Shown: positions 1 through 6,741, counted from the stretch's first letter. The stretch is 8,431 nucleotides of DNA from an uncultured Acetobacteraceae bacterium (GCA_903839965.1 CAIMEK010000023.1:1-8431), one strand, 5' to 3'. Notes: generated from the letters alone by a model not told the origin. Translations and numbers: made by a program.

Positions 1-1163
1 AGTGCCGGCACCAGCGCCTCAAGCGCCAGTTGGCCGGCGGCGCGGCCGGCGATGTTCGGCTTGGTTTCGGCGATCGAGGCGCGGAGCCCGGCCACCACCT
101 CGTGGACGTTTTCCGGCAGGCGGCCGGCGATGACGCGCTCGAACTCGGCGCGCTGCGGGTGGCGGGCCAGCCGCTTGAGCCAGGCGCGACGGGCGGTGGC
201 GCCGCGGCTGCCGGCACGCTGCCAGCGCTCGCGGATGTCCTCGGGCACCTCGAAGGGCGCGGAGGTCCAGCCCATCAGGTCCTTGGTGCCCTGGGCTTCC
301 TTGGCGCCGAGCACGTTGCCATGCGCACCGGCGGTGCCGGCGCGGGTGGGGGCGCCGAAGCCGATGATGGTCTTGCAGGCGATCAGCGTGGGCCGCGTGG
401 AGCGCATCGCCATCGACAGGCCCGCGGCGATCTGCACCGGGTCGTGGCCGTCCACCCGCTTGACCGCCCAGCCGGCGGCGGCGAAGCGCTTGAGCTGGTC
501 GGTGGAGGTGGCCAGCGAGGTGGGGCCGTCGATCGAGATCGAGTTGTCGTCCCACAGGACGGTGAGTTTGTTCAGCTTCAGGTGGCCGGCCAGGTCGATG
601 GCCTCGTGGGAGATGCCTTCCATCAGGCAGCCGTCGCCGACGACGCACCAGGTGCGGTGGTCGACCAGGCTCTTGCCGAAGCGGGCGGCCAGGATGCGCT
701 CGGCGAGCGCCATGCCGACGGCGTTGGCGACGCCCTGGCCGAGCGGGCCGGTGGTGGTTTCGATGGCCGGGTGCAGCTCGTGCTCCGGATGGCCGGCGCA
801 GGGCGAGCCGAGCTGGCGGAACGACCTGATTTTGTCGATTTCCATGCCGGCGTAGCCGGTGAGGTTCAGCAGCGCGTAGAGCAGCATGGAGCCGTGGCCG
901 GCGGAAAGAACGAAACGGTCGCGGTCGGCCCAGTGCGGGTCGGCGGCGTCGTATTTGTGGAAACGGGTCCACAGGGTGGTGGCGACGTCGGCGAAGCCCA
1001 TGGGCATGCCGGGGTGGCCGGAGTTTGACTTCTCGATGGCGTCGATGGCGAGCGCCCGGATGGCGTCCGCCATATGGCGCTCCGGCGTGGCGGGCCGCGC
1101 CAGCACGGCGGCCTGGAGTTCCAGGGCCGGATTATCGTTGGAAAGCTCGATGACTGAAGCCAT
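1..1163 (-). CDS. tkt: Transketolase, N-terminal part (runs off the left edge)
   Basis: Transketolase moves two-carbon ketol units between sugar phosphates in the cytoplasm, using thiamine diphosphate (TPP) and a divalent metal, in the non-oxidative pentose phosphate pathway and the Calvin cycle. The 387 visible residues cover the TPP pyrophosphate-binding domain and run into the next one; full-length family members are about 660-690 residues. Visible landmarks are SNSGHPG (His50), LSAGHGS (His90), GPLGQG (139-144) and the TPP motif GDG (176-178) with its partner Asn207 in WDDN. The reading frame is unbroken to the window edge. The ATG at 1163-1161 has a GAGGG Shine-Dalgarno 7 nt upstream, and the protein starts MASVIELSND. 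The 5' gap of 214 bp contains a LysR-box-like inverted repeat. The family call is firm; whether the copy is housekeeping or part of a cbb cluster cannot be told from here. Confidence 0.97.
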   Translation of the reverse strand, partial: MASVIELSNDNPALELQAAVLARPATPERHMADAIRALAIDAIEKSNSGHPGMPMGFADVATTLWTRFHKYDAADPHWADRDRFVLSAGHGSMLLYALLNLTGYAGMEIDKIRSFRQLGSPCAGHPEHELHPAIETTTGPLGQGVANAVGMALAERILAARFGKSLVDHRTWCVVGDGCLMEGISHEAIDLAGHLKLNKLTVLWDDNSISIDGPTSLATSTDQLKRFAAAGWAVKRVDGHDPVQIAAGLSMAMRSTRPTLIACKTIIGFGAPTRAGTAGAHGNVLGAKEAQGTKDLMGWTSAPFEVPEDIRERWQRAGSRGATARRAWLKRLARHPQRAEFERVIAGRLPENVHEVVAGLRASIAETKPNIAGRAAGQLALEALVPA

Positions 1164-1327
1164 GACACGTCCCTCTGCGCACGGCGGGGGTTTAGTAGGG
1201 GGGGGAGCGGCGAGCAAGGCCTGACGTTCACCCCTGCAAGGCGATGGCGGCGGGACTGGCCGGAATGCCCGGCCCGATATGGCAGGCGCGGCTTTACAGG
1301 GGGTGAAGATGGGCGCCGCAGCTGGTT

Positions 1328-1350
1328 GTTGCAATTATTGAAAATGCAAC
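1328..1350. promoter_or_regulatory. Inverted repeat GTTGCA-N11-TGCAAC upstream of tkt
   Basis: Perfect 6-bp arms are separated by exactly 11 AT-rich nucleotides (ATTATTGAAAA) in an otherwise very GC-rich gap (1164-1377) between the hypothetical gene and tkt. The arm-N11-arm layout with T and A at the inner ends of the arms fits the T-N11-A box of LysR-type regulators, the family that includes CbbR. It lies about 165 nt upstream of the tkt ATG. A weak intrinsic terminator for the hypothetical gene is the main alternative, but no T-run follows the stem on the minus strand. I saw nothing else recognisable in this gap. Confidence 0.4.
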
Positions 1351-1377
1351 GAAATGGCCGTGGCTAGGCGTGCCGGG

Positions 1378-2004
1378 TCAGGCGGGCGTTGCGACGGGCC
1401 GGCGGACGCGCAGGAAGGGCACGACGATCGAGGGGCGGCGTTCGCGCAGCCAGGCCGGGGCGTTCGGGGGCAGCCGCGGCTCCGGCGGCAGCGCGAGGGG
1501 AGGCGCGGCTGCGGGCGGCGCGGTTTGGGGCGCGGGGTCCGGCCGGGGGGCGGCGGGGCGCGCGAGTGCCGGGATATCGATGCCGAGCATGCGGGTGAGC
1601 GGGCGGAGGATGCGCCCGACGGCGGGGTTGGCGAGGAGGGCGGCGGCGGCGGGCTCGGCGAGCAGGGCTTGCAGTTGGCTGGCGGAGTTGGCGGCCTCGT
1701 AGCCGAGCACGCGCACCAGCCAGAAGTGGCCGGAGGGGAGCGACGGGGCCGGGTGGCGGCCGCCGGGGCTGGACCTGTGGGGCCGCGCGGGCGTGCCGGC
1801 GGCGAGGCGGTTGAGCAGGCGCGCGAAGCGGCGGGAGAGGCGGCCGAGGCGGTTGCAGAACGGGACGATGAGGGCGATGAGGCGGGGCTGGCGCAGGAAG
1901 TTGGCGGCGACGAGGGCGATGAGGCGGGCCACGATGGCGGCGACCCGACGGGCGATGTCGGGGGCGGAGGCGTAGTCCGGGGCCGGGAGGGGCGCGTCTG
2001 GCAC
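1378..2004 (-). CDS. Conserved-looking hypothetical protein, alanine/proline-rich
   Basis: A protein of 208 residues with no function I can assign. I place the start at the GTG at 2004-2002 because AGGA (2016-2013) lies 8 nt upstream; a TTG at 2040 would add 12 residues but has no comparable ribosome binding site. Residues about 16-53 form a hydrophobic and arginine-rich helical stretch (ARRVAAIVARLIALVAANFL, then LIALIVPF) that could be membrane-associated or amphipathic. A segment near 90-115 (GHFWLVRVLGYEAANSASQL) and GRILRPLTRMLGI near 130-140 look like conserved core motifs. Residues 143-180 are a low-complexity Pro/Ala linker, followed by a basic tail ending RVRRPVATPA. It resembles, from memory only, lineage-specific hypothetical proteins of Acetobacteraceae. 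It lies 60 nt downstream of the STAND gene on the same strand, so read-through is possible, but a functional link is unproven. Confidence 0.75.
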   Translation of the reverse strand: MPDAPLPAPDYASAPDIARRVAAIVARLIALVAANFLRQPRLIALIVPFCNRLGRLSRRFARLLNRLAAGTPARPHRSSPGGRHPAPSLPSGHFWLVRVLGYEAANSASQLQALLAEPAAAALLANPAVGRILRPLTRMLGIDIPALARPAAPRPDPAPQTAPPAAAPPLALPPEPRLPPNAPAWLRERRPSIVVPFLRVRRPVATPA

Positions 2005-2064
2005 GAATAGATTCCTAGCACAAAGGCGCGGATGGTGCAAGGGGATTTTGGGGGCGGGGAGGCT

Positions 2065-5000
2065 TCAGGGCTGGGCTGGGCCAGGGGAGAGGCCGGGCAG
2101 GGGGCCGAAGGTTTCCGCCGGGAAGCGCTCGATGTGGCCGACGCGGTGCCAGCCCAGATAGCGCCAGGCATCGCCGCCGGCGGCGAAGATGCGGGAGCCG
2201 TCGGGAGCGAGGGAGGCGTACGCGCCGTTTTTGAAGGTGTGCAGGATGAAGCCGATGGGGGCCAGCGTTGCCGCGTCCCACAGGCGCAGCGTGCCGTCAT
2301 CGCCGGCGGTGGCCAGGCGCGAGCCGTCCGGCGACCAAGCGCAGGCCAACACCGAGCTCGCATGCCCGCGCAGCACGGCACCCGCCTTGCCGGTCGGCGC
2401 GTCCCACAGGCGCAGCGTGCCATCGTCGCCGACGCTGGCCAGGCGCGCCCCGTCCGGGGACCAAGCACAGCTCACCACCCCGCGCTCATGCCCGCGCAGC
2501 ACAGCGCCAGCCTCGCCGGTCGCCGCGTCCCACAGGAACAGTGTGCCGTCTTCGCCGGCGCTGGCCAGGCGCGCGCTGTCCGGCGACCACGCGCAGCACC
2601 ACACCCTGCCTATATACCCGCGCAGCACGGCGCCCGCCGCGCCGGTCGCCATGTCCCACATGCACAGCGTCCTGTCATTACCGGCGGTGGCCAGGCGCGC
2701 GCCGTTCGGCGACCAAGCGCAGGCCAACACCGAGCTCGCATGCCCGCGCAGCACGGCGCCCGCCTCGCCGGTCGCCGCGTCCCATAGGCGTATCGTGCCG
2801 TCACTGCCGGCGCTGGCCAGTTGCGCCCCGTCCGGCGACCACGCGCAGGCCGTGACCTCGCCCTCATGCCCGCACAGCACGGCGCCCGCCGCGCCGGTCG
2901 CCACGTCCCAGAGGCGCAGCGTGCCGTCCTGACCGGCGCTGGCCAAGCGCGCCCCGTCCGGCGACCACGTGCAGGCCAACAGTTTTTCTGCATGCCCGCG
3001 CAACACGGCGCCCGCCTCGCCGGTCGCCGCGTCCCACAGGCGCAGCGTGCCGTCATTGGCGGTGCTGGCCAGACGCGCCCCGTCCGGCGACCACACGCAG
3101 ACCGTCACCGAGCCCGCACGCCTGCGAAGCTCGGCGCCGGTCGCCGCGTCCCATAGGCGTGGCATGCCGTCCCGATCGGCGCTGGCAAGGCGCGCCCCGT
3201 CCGGCGACCACGCCCAGGCCCGCCCCCCACCCGGATGCCCGCGCAGCACGGCGAGCGGCGCGCCCGATGCCGCGTCCCACAGGCGCAGCGTGCCGTCATC
3301 GCCGGCGCTGGCCAGGCGCGCGCCGTCCGGCGACCACGCGCAGGCCGTGACCTCGCCCTCATGCCCGGGCAGCACGGCGAGCGGCGCGCCGGATGCCGCA
3401 TCCCACAGGCGCAGCGTGCCGTCCGAGCCGGCGCTGGCCAGGCGCGCGCCGTCCGGCGACCACGCGCAGGCCAGCACCCAGCCCATGTGGCCGTCGAGCA
3501 CCGCGGCACGCCACCACGGCGATGCGACCGCCGGCGCCACCGTGTCGCAGAGCGCGATGAGGACCGCTTGGCTGCCTTCCCTTGCGGGCTTGGGCCGCGA
3601 AGCGGCCCTGGCCCGCAAGGGAAGGGGGGAAGGTTTGGGCAATCCCGAGGCCCCTTGCAGCGCACAGCCCAGGAACTGGGTGCGGTAGAACGTTGCGTCG
3701 GTGAAATCGGCGGTGTCGAGCGCGAGAGAGCGGAGCAGCGTGCCGGTGAGGTCGGCGCGGGCGAACCGCGCCCGGCGTGCCCGGCCGCCGACGATTTCCG
3801 CAAGCTGCAGGTTGGCGGCGGAGAGGTCGGCATCGTCCAGGTCGACCTCCGCGAAGGCCGCGCCGTCCAGCCGGGCGCCGCGGAACGATGTGCCCCGCAG
3901 GTTCAGCCGTTGCGCCGGCGTGCCGGCGATTTGCCAGCCGCGCAGATCGGCGCCTTCCAGCCGGAACCCCGACGCCGCCGGCGCCGGGTAGGCTTTCGTT
4001 GCCGCCAGCAGGACGAACGAAAAGACCACTTCGCTGACGCGCGGCCGATAGGCGCCCCGGGCGGCCCACAAGGTGGCCATCGCCCGCTCGTCGGGCTCGG
4101 AGAGCAGCATCTGGCCGAGGAAATCCAGCGTTTCGACGCTCGGCCGCGGCATGTCCCAATCGTCGAGGCGGCCTTCGCAGAGCGCCCGGCGCAGATGGGC
4201 GGCGAGGAAGAATTCCTGCAGGGAAGCGTGGGCGAAGCGGAAATCCGCCTCGCCGACGCGCACGAGGAAGGTGGCGGTGCGCAGGTCCTCCTTCAGCAGG
4301 TCGCGGCCGATGCCTTCGTAGTGCGCGGCGATGGCGGGGCGGGCGACGAAGAAGGCAACCAGCCAGTCTTCCAGGTCGTCCACCGTCCAACTGCGCTTGC
4401 CGCTGCGGTGCAGCGCGGCGGCGAAGTGCTCCATGAGCATCTGCTTGTGCGGCGGCGAAATGGTGTGCTTGCCGCCGTCGCGCTCCAGCCAGGACAGGAC
4501 CATGTGGCGGTAGAGGTCGACGCCGGTGACGCGCTTGCCCTCCAGTTTCCACTGCTCGATCTGCGGCAGGTGGCGGGCGATCAGGCTGAGGGTGTAGGGC
4601 CGCTCGGCGAGTTCCGGCAGGTTGTGGACGGCGCGGATGGTTGCCAGCACGCGGTCGATGTCCTCGCCGGGCAAGGTATGGCCCAGGTAGGCGCGGATCT
4701 GCGCGTCGGTGAAGGGCAGCAGCACGAAGACGCGGTAGGCGTCGGGGCCGATAGGGTCGCGATCCTCGGCGGTGAGGTGCGCCTTCTGCTCGCGCAGGGT
4801 GCGGAAATAGTGGGTGCGGCAGGTGACCAGCACGCGGCCGGGCTGGCCGGGCAGGTCCGGCTTGCGATGGGCGGGCCAGAGCAAAGGCGGCAGGATGCGG
4901 AACAACTCGCGGGTGAAGCGCTTGCCGGCGGCGGGAGAGAGATGCACCAGCACCTCGTCCAGGCCGTCGAAGATGGCGAGCGCGCCTTCCTGCTGCACCA

Positions 5001-6351
5001 GGCGCACCACTTCCTGCGCGGTCAGCTTTGCTTCCGTCTGGCCGCCGCGCCAGCTTCGGGCCAGCACAGTGCTGATGATGTCGGGCAGCGTGGGCTCGGT
5101 TTTCGCGGCGTCGCCGAGATAGCGCAGGTCCAGATAGATCGGAAGACGGGCAGTGGGGTCCTTGGCGCAGGCGTCGAGCAGTTCCTTGGCGAAGGCCATG
5201 CTGTTGGTGGTCTTGCCCATGCCGTATTCGCCGAGCAGGGCGCAGTAGGGCTGCCCGTTCGGGTCGCGCAGCCATTCGCCGAGGAAATCCAGCGCATCGC
5301 GCCCCGTTTCGTCCGGGCGCTGGCGGGCATCCGAGGTTTCCAGCCGCTCCAGGGTGTCGATGCGGCCCCGGCTGCGCACGAAATGGATGTCGGCAAGGTC
5401 GTGCGCGACCTGTTCGCGCAGGGAGTCGGCAAGGGCAGGTGGGCGGGGTGAAGCGGGCGCCGGCGACGCGGCCAGCATGCGCAGGATGCCGGCGCGGAGA
5501 CCGTCGGCGAATGCTTTCTGCTCGGCCTTGCCACGGCATTGCTGGAAGGACCGACCCTGGCGATCGAGATATATCTGGATACGCTCGAGGCCTTTCAGGT
5601 TGGTCGAGGAGTCGAGCGGGACGGATTCAAGCGCCACCGGGACGGCGCGCTTGTCCGGTGCCGGCGCGAAGGGATCGGGGGCGACAAAGTGCGGGAGTTC
5701 GTTGCGGTCGATGAAGTTGCTGCACAGGAAGGCGTTGCTGACGAGGAGCAGGCCGAAGTCGCAGTCGGCGATGGCCTGGCCGATCTGCGCGCGCCAGTCG
5801 GCGCCGAGGACGATGTCGCGGTCGTGCCATTGTTCGAAGCGGAAGCCGGCGGCGTTGTCCAGGCGGACGCGGAGCAGCGGTAGCAGCCGGTCTTTCAGCT
5901 TCGCATCTTCGTGGGCGTAGCAGACGAAGTAGCGGACGGTGCGGATCGGCGCGATTTCGACCGCGTTCTGGCGGGTGCGCGCCACGCCCTGCGTTTCGTC
6001 GCGGGTCAGTTGCGAGGCGAAGCCGGCGGAGATGCCGGTTCCCTCGAACCAGCACCAGCGGTCGGCGGGTTCGGCGCGGGTCTGGGTGTCAACGTCCAGT
6101 GTTAAAGGCTGGTTCGCTTCTTTCGCCGCGGCGGCGACGCGTTCGCGAAACTGGCGGAAGGCGGTGAGGGCGTCGGGCCGGCGCTTGTCCGGGAAGAGCG
6201 CGACCAGCGACGCCGCGAGATTGGCGCGGCCGTCCGCGAGGAGGCATTGCAGGAGTGCGTCGAGGCGGGGGCGGTCGGCGCGGCCGAGGTCGTCGCGGAT
6301 TGCGGCGGCGGTGGCGCGGGCGGCGGCGGGGAGGAGCGGCAGGGCTGGCAT
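2065..6351 (-). CDS. TIR-NACHT STAND NTPase with pentapeptide and WD40 repeats (putative NLR-like immune sensor)
   Basis: A 1428-residue cytoplasmic protein. Residues 1-100 are an unassigned helical region ending in RWCWFEG. A TIR domain follows at about 137-290: VRYFVCYAHEDAK, then D/R-rich WHDRDIVLGADW, then LLLVSNAFLCSNF with NELP, whose Glu218 sits where the catalytic NADase glutamate is expected. The NACHT module has Walker A GEYGMGKTT (374-382), Walker B with acidic tail AIFDGLDE (459-466), a sensor-like VTCRTHYF (509-516), and the C-terminal NACHT-family signature FAHASLQEFFLA (706-717). Pentapeptide-type A(D/N)L repeats occupy about 795-900, then a linker with an in-frame palindrome (909-926), then WD40 repeats from 951 to about 1395. 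By family knowledge, ligand binding by the repeats drives NACHT oligomerisation and TIR activation, depleting NAD+ or making a signal; an anti-phage role is inferred. The ATG has GGAG 9 nt upstream and a strong promoter. No frameshift is seen. It could instead serve signalling or development, as in cyanobacterial NACHT-WD40 proteins. Confidence 0.93.
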   Translation of the reverse strand: MPALPLLPAAARATAAAIRDDLGRADRPRLDALLQCLLADGRANLAASLVALFPDKRRPDALTAFRQFRERVAAAAKEANQPLTLDVDTQTRAEPADRWCWFEGTGISAGFASQLTRDETQGVARTRQNAVEIAPIRTVRYFVCYAHEDAKLKDRLLPLLRVRLDNAAGFRFEQWHDRDIVLGADWRAQIGQAIADCDFGLLLVSNAFLCSNFIDRNELPHFVAPDPFAPAPDKRAVPVALESVPLDSSTNLKGLERIQIYLDRQGRSFQQCRGKAEQKAFADGLRAGILRMLAASPAPASPRPPALADSLREQVAHDLADIHFVRSRGRIDTLERLETSDARQRPDETGRDALDFLGEWLRDPNGQPYCALLGEYGMGKTTNSMAFAKELLDACAKDPTARLPIYLDLRYLGDAAKTEPTLPDIISTVLARSWRGGQTEAKLTAQEVVRLVQQEGALAIFDGLDEVLVHLSPAAGKRFTRELFRILPPLLWPAHRKPDLPGQPGRVLVTCRTHYFRTLREQKAHLTAEDRDPIGPDAYRVFVLLPFTDAQIRAYLGHTLPGEDIDRVLATIRAVHNLPELAERPYTLSLIARHLPQIEQWKLEGKRVTGVDLYRHMVLSWLERDGGKHTISPPHKQMLMEHFAAALHRSGKRSWTVDDLEDWLVAFFVARPAIAAHYEGIGRDLLKEDLRTATFLVRVGEADFRFAHASLQEFFLAAHLRRALCEGRLDDWDMPRPSVETLDFLGQMLLSEPDERAMATLWAARGAYRPRVSEVVFSFVLLAATKAYPAPAASGFRLEGADLRGWQIAGTPAQRLNLRGTSFRGARLDGAAFAEVDLDDADLSAANLQLAEIVGGRARRARFARADLTGTLLRSLALDTADFTDATFYRTQFLGCALQGASGLPKPSPLPLRARAASRPKPAREGSQAVLIALCDTVAPAVASPWWRAAVLDGHMGWVLACAWSPDGARLASAGSDGTLRLWDAASGAPLAVLPGHEGEVTACAWSPDGARLASAGDDGTLRLWDAASGAPLAVLRGHPGGGRAWAWSPDGARLASADRDGMPRLWDAATGAELRRRAGSVTVCVWSPDGARLASTANDGTLRLWDAATGEAGAVLRGHAEKLLACTWSPDGARLASAGQDGTLRLWDVATGAAGAVLCGHEGEVTACAWSPDGAQLASAGSDGTIRLWDAATGEAGAVLRGHASSVLACAWSPNGARLATAGNDRTLCMWDMATGAAGAVLRGYIGRVWCCAWSPDSARLASAGEDGTLFLWDAATGEAGAVLRGHERGVVSCAWSPDGARLASVGDDGTLRLWDAPTGKAGAVLRGHASSVLACAWSPDGSRLATAGDDGTLRLWDAATLAPIGFILHTFKNGAYASLAPDGSRIFAAGGDAWRYLGWHRVGHIERFPAETFGPLPGLSPGPAQP
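2167..3501 (-). repeat. Tandem 126-bp repeats encoding the WD40 array
   Basis: Ten clear 42-codon repeats plus a degenerate eleventh at the C-terminus (residues 951 to about 1395 of the STAND protein). Each repeat has the order GH, three variable residues, V-x-ACAWSPDGARLASAG, a variable residue, DGTLRLWD and a linker. Repeat 4 lacks three residues including the GH dipeptide, shifting the period by 9 bp. The first two repeats end in the linker AASGAPLA and the third has ATGAEL, while repeats 4-9 end in ATG-x-AGA, suggesting at least two amplification histories. High DNA identity between repeats makes this array prone to recombination and to assembly error. Confidence 0.95.
3575..3625. repeat. 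51-bp palindrome inserted in frame in the linker of the STAND gene
   Basis: Perfect 15-bp outer arms (3575-3589 and 3611-3625, CCTTCCCTTGCGGGC against GCCCGCAAGGGAAGG) enclose a perfect 7-bp inner stem (3592-3598 GGGCCGC and 3602-3608 GCGGCCC) with a GAA loop and a two-base mismatch between the stems. The 51 bp equal 17 codons and keep the frame, giving a Pro/Arg/Ala-rich stretch (residues about 909-926) between the pentapeptide and WD40 regions. This looks like a mobile palindromic element tolerated inside a gene, comparable in concept to Rickettsia palindromic elements. It is unrelated in sequence to the REP hairpins near the transposase gene in this window. Confidence 0.85.
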
Positions 6352-6386
6352 GGCGCACGACTCCGGTGGCTACGATATCGACGTTG

Positions 6387-6414
6387 TTTATACGCCAACC
6401 ATATTCGGTGTCAA
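6387..6414 (-). promoter_or_regulatory. Sigma70-type promoter of the STAND gene
   Basis: On the minus strand a consensus -35 TTGACA (6414-6409) is followed after 16 bp by TATAAA (6392-6387). A start near 6380 would give a leader of about 29 nt that carries GGAG (6364-6361), 9 nt before the ATG. The AT-rich block stands out in GC-rich surroundings. The 16-bp spacer is one short of the optimum. No clear operator is seen. Confidence 0.65.
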
Positions 6415-6456
6415 ACGAAACCAGACGGAATCGGCGAAGTCTCTACGGAATGGGTT

Positions 6457-6478
6457 CCAAGAGCCTCCCGGCCCTTGG
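6457..6478. repeat. Hairpin remnant related to the one downstream of the RAYT gene
   Basis: CCAAGAGCC, loop TCCC, GGCCCTTGG: eight of nine positions pair. The same hairpin in a slightly different version (CCAGGGGCC, TCTC, GGCCCTTGG) lies at 7562-7583 after the transposase gene, and a degraded version lies near 6680-6699. It therefore looks like the trailing end of a further, otherwise lost RAYT-REP unit. It lies upstream of the STAND promoter, so it is not part of that transcript. Confidence 0.6.
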
Positions 6479-6518
6479 CGCGAAGGCGTGAGGCGGACTT
6501 GGCGTTTTGCTGGGCCTG

Positions 6519-6613
6519 CTGCAGCGGTTCATTCGCCAAGGGGTTCGCACGGCCGATTGGGGTGGTGCCTCTCCGGCGACCACGACGATTTTGGGGAGCC
6601 GCACACTTTATGA
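6519..6613 (+). pseudogene. Truncated RAYT 3' tail, copy A
   Basis: Read in frame this gives LQRFIRQGVRTADWGG, matching LHRFVRHGVLTAGWGG near the C-terminus of the intact transposase encoded at 6959-7495. After that it has 2 extra nucleotides compared with the intact gene, then matches again through GATTTTGG, GAGCCG and the terminal TTATGA. It is thus only about the last 30 codons, frameshifted, and cannot encode an active enzyme. The REP hairpin follows 25 nt after the former stop codon, as it does after the intact gene (24 nt). Confidence 0.8.
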
Positions 6614-6638
6614 TGGAGCGGTGCGAACGCGGTGCAGT

Positions 6639-6668
6639 CCCGCATTTCGCTACGCGAATGCGGGCTAC
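6639..6668 (-). repeat. REP hairpin A
   Basis: CCCGCATTTCGC, TAC, GCGAATGCGGG forms an imperfect palindrome with a single bulged T. On the minus strand it is headed by GTAG, the tetranucleotide that by established knowledge marks the 5' end of many RAYT-recognised REPs. It is homologous to the hairpins at 6861 and 7520. Confidence 0.8.
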
Positions 6669-6741
6669 TCGAACGGGGTCCGGGGGCCTCCCGGCCGGGT
6701 GCGCGAAGGCGTGAGGCGGACTTGGCGTTTTGCTGGGCCTG

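Noticed and set aside
30..1028. Long plus-strand open frame opposite transketolase
   Set aside because: The opposite strand encodes transketolase with all TPP motifs; the plus frame is a GC-driven shadow.
2005..2040. TTGCAC / TAGGAA as a promoter for the hypothetical gene
   Set aside because: The -10 would overlap the Shine-Dalgarno, leaving no leader before the GTG; the resemblance is too weak.
1335..2468. A 377-codon minus-strand frame spanning the end of the WD40 gene and the hypothetical gene
   Set aside because: Pro/Ser/Arg-rich product that crosses two genes in another frame; it is a compositional shadow.
2032..2787. Plus-strand repetitive proteins with a 42-residue period opposite the WD40 array
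   Set aside because: The periodicity is simply the antisense image of the 126-bp WD40 repeats.
2167..3501. Regular repeats considered as a CRISPR array or satellite
   Set aside because: The period is 126 bp with no repeat/unique-spacer alternation, and it translates into canonical WD40 repeats.
3235..5451. A 738-codon open frame on the plus strand opposite the NACHT region
   Set aside because: High-GC antisense shadow of the real gene; its product is low-complexity Gly/Ala/Arg/Gln with no domain, and the minus strand carries unmistakable TIR, NACHT and WD40 motifs.
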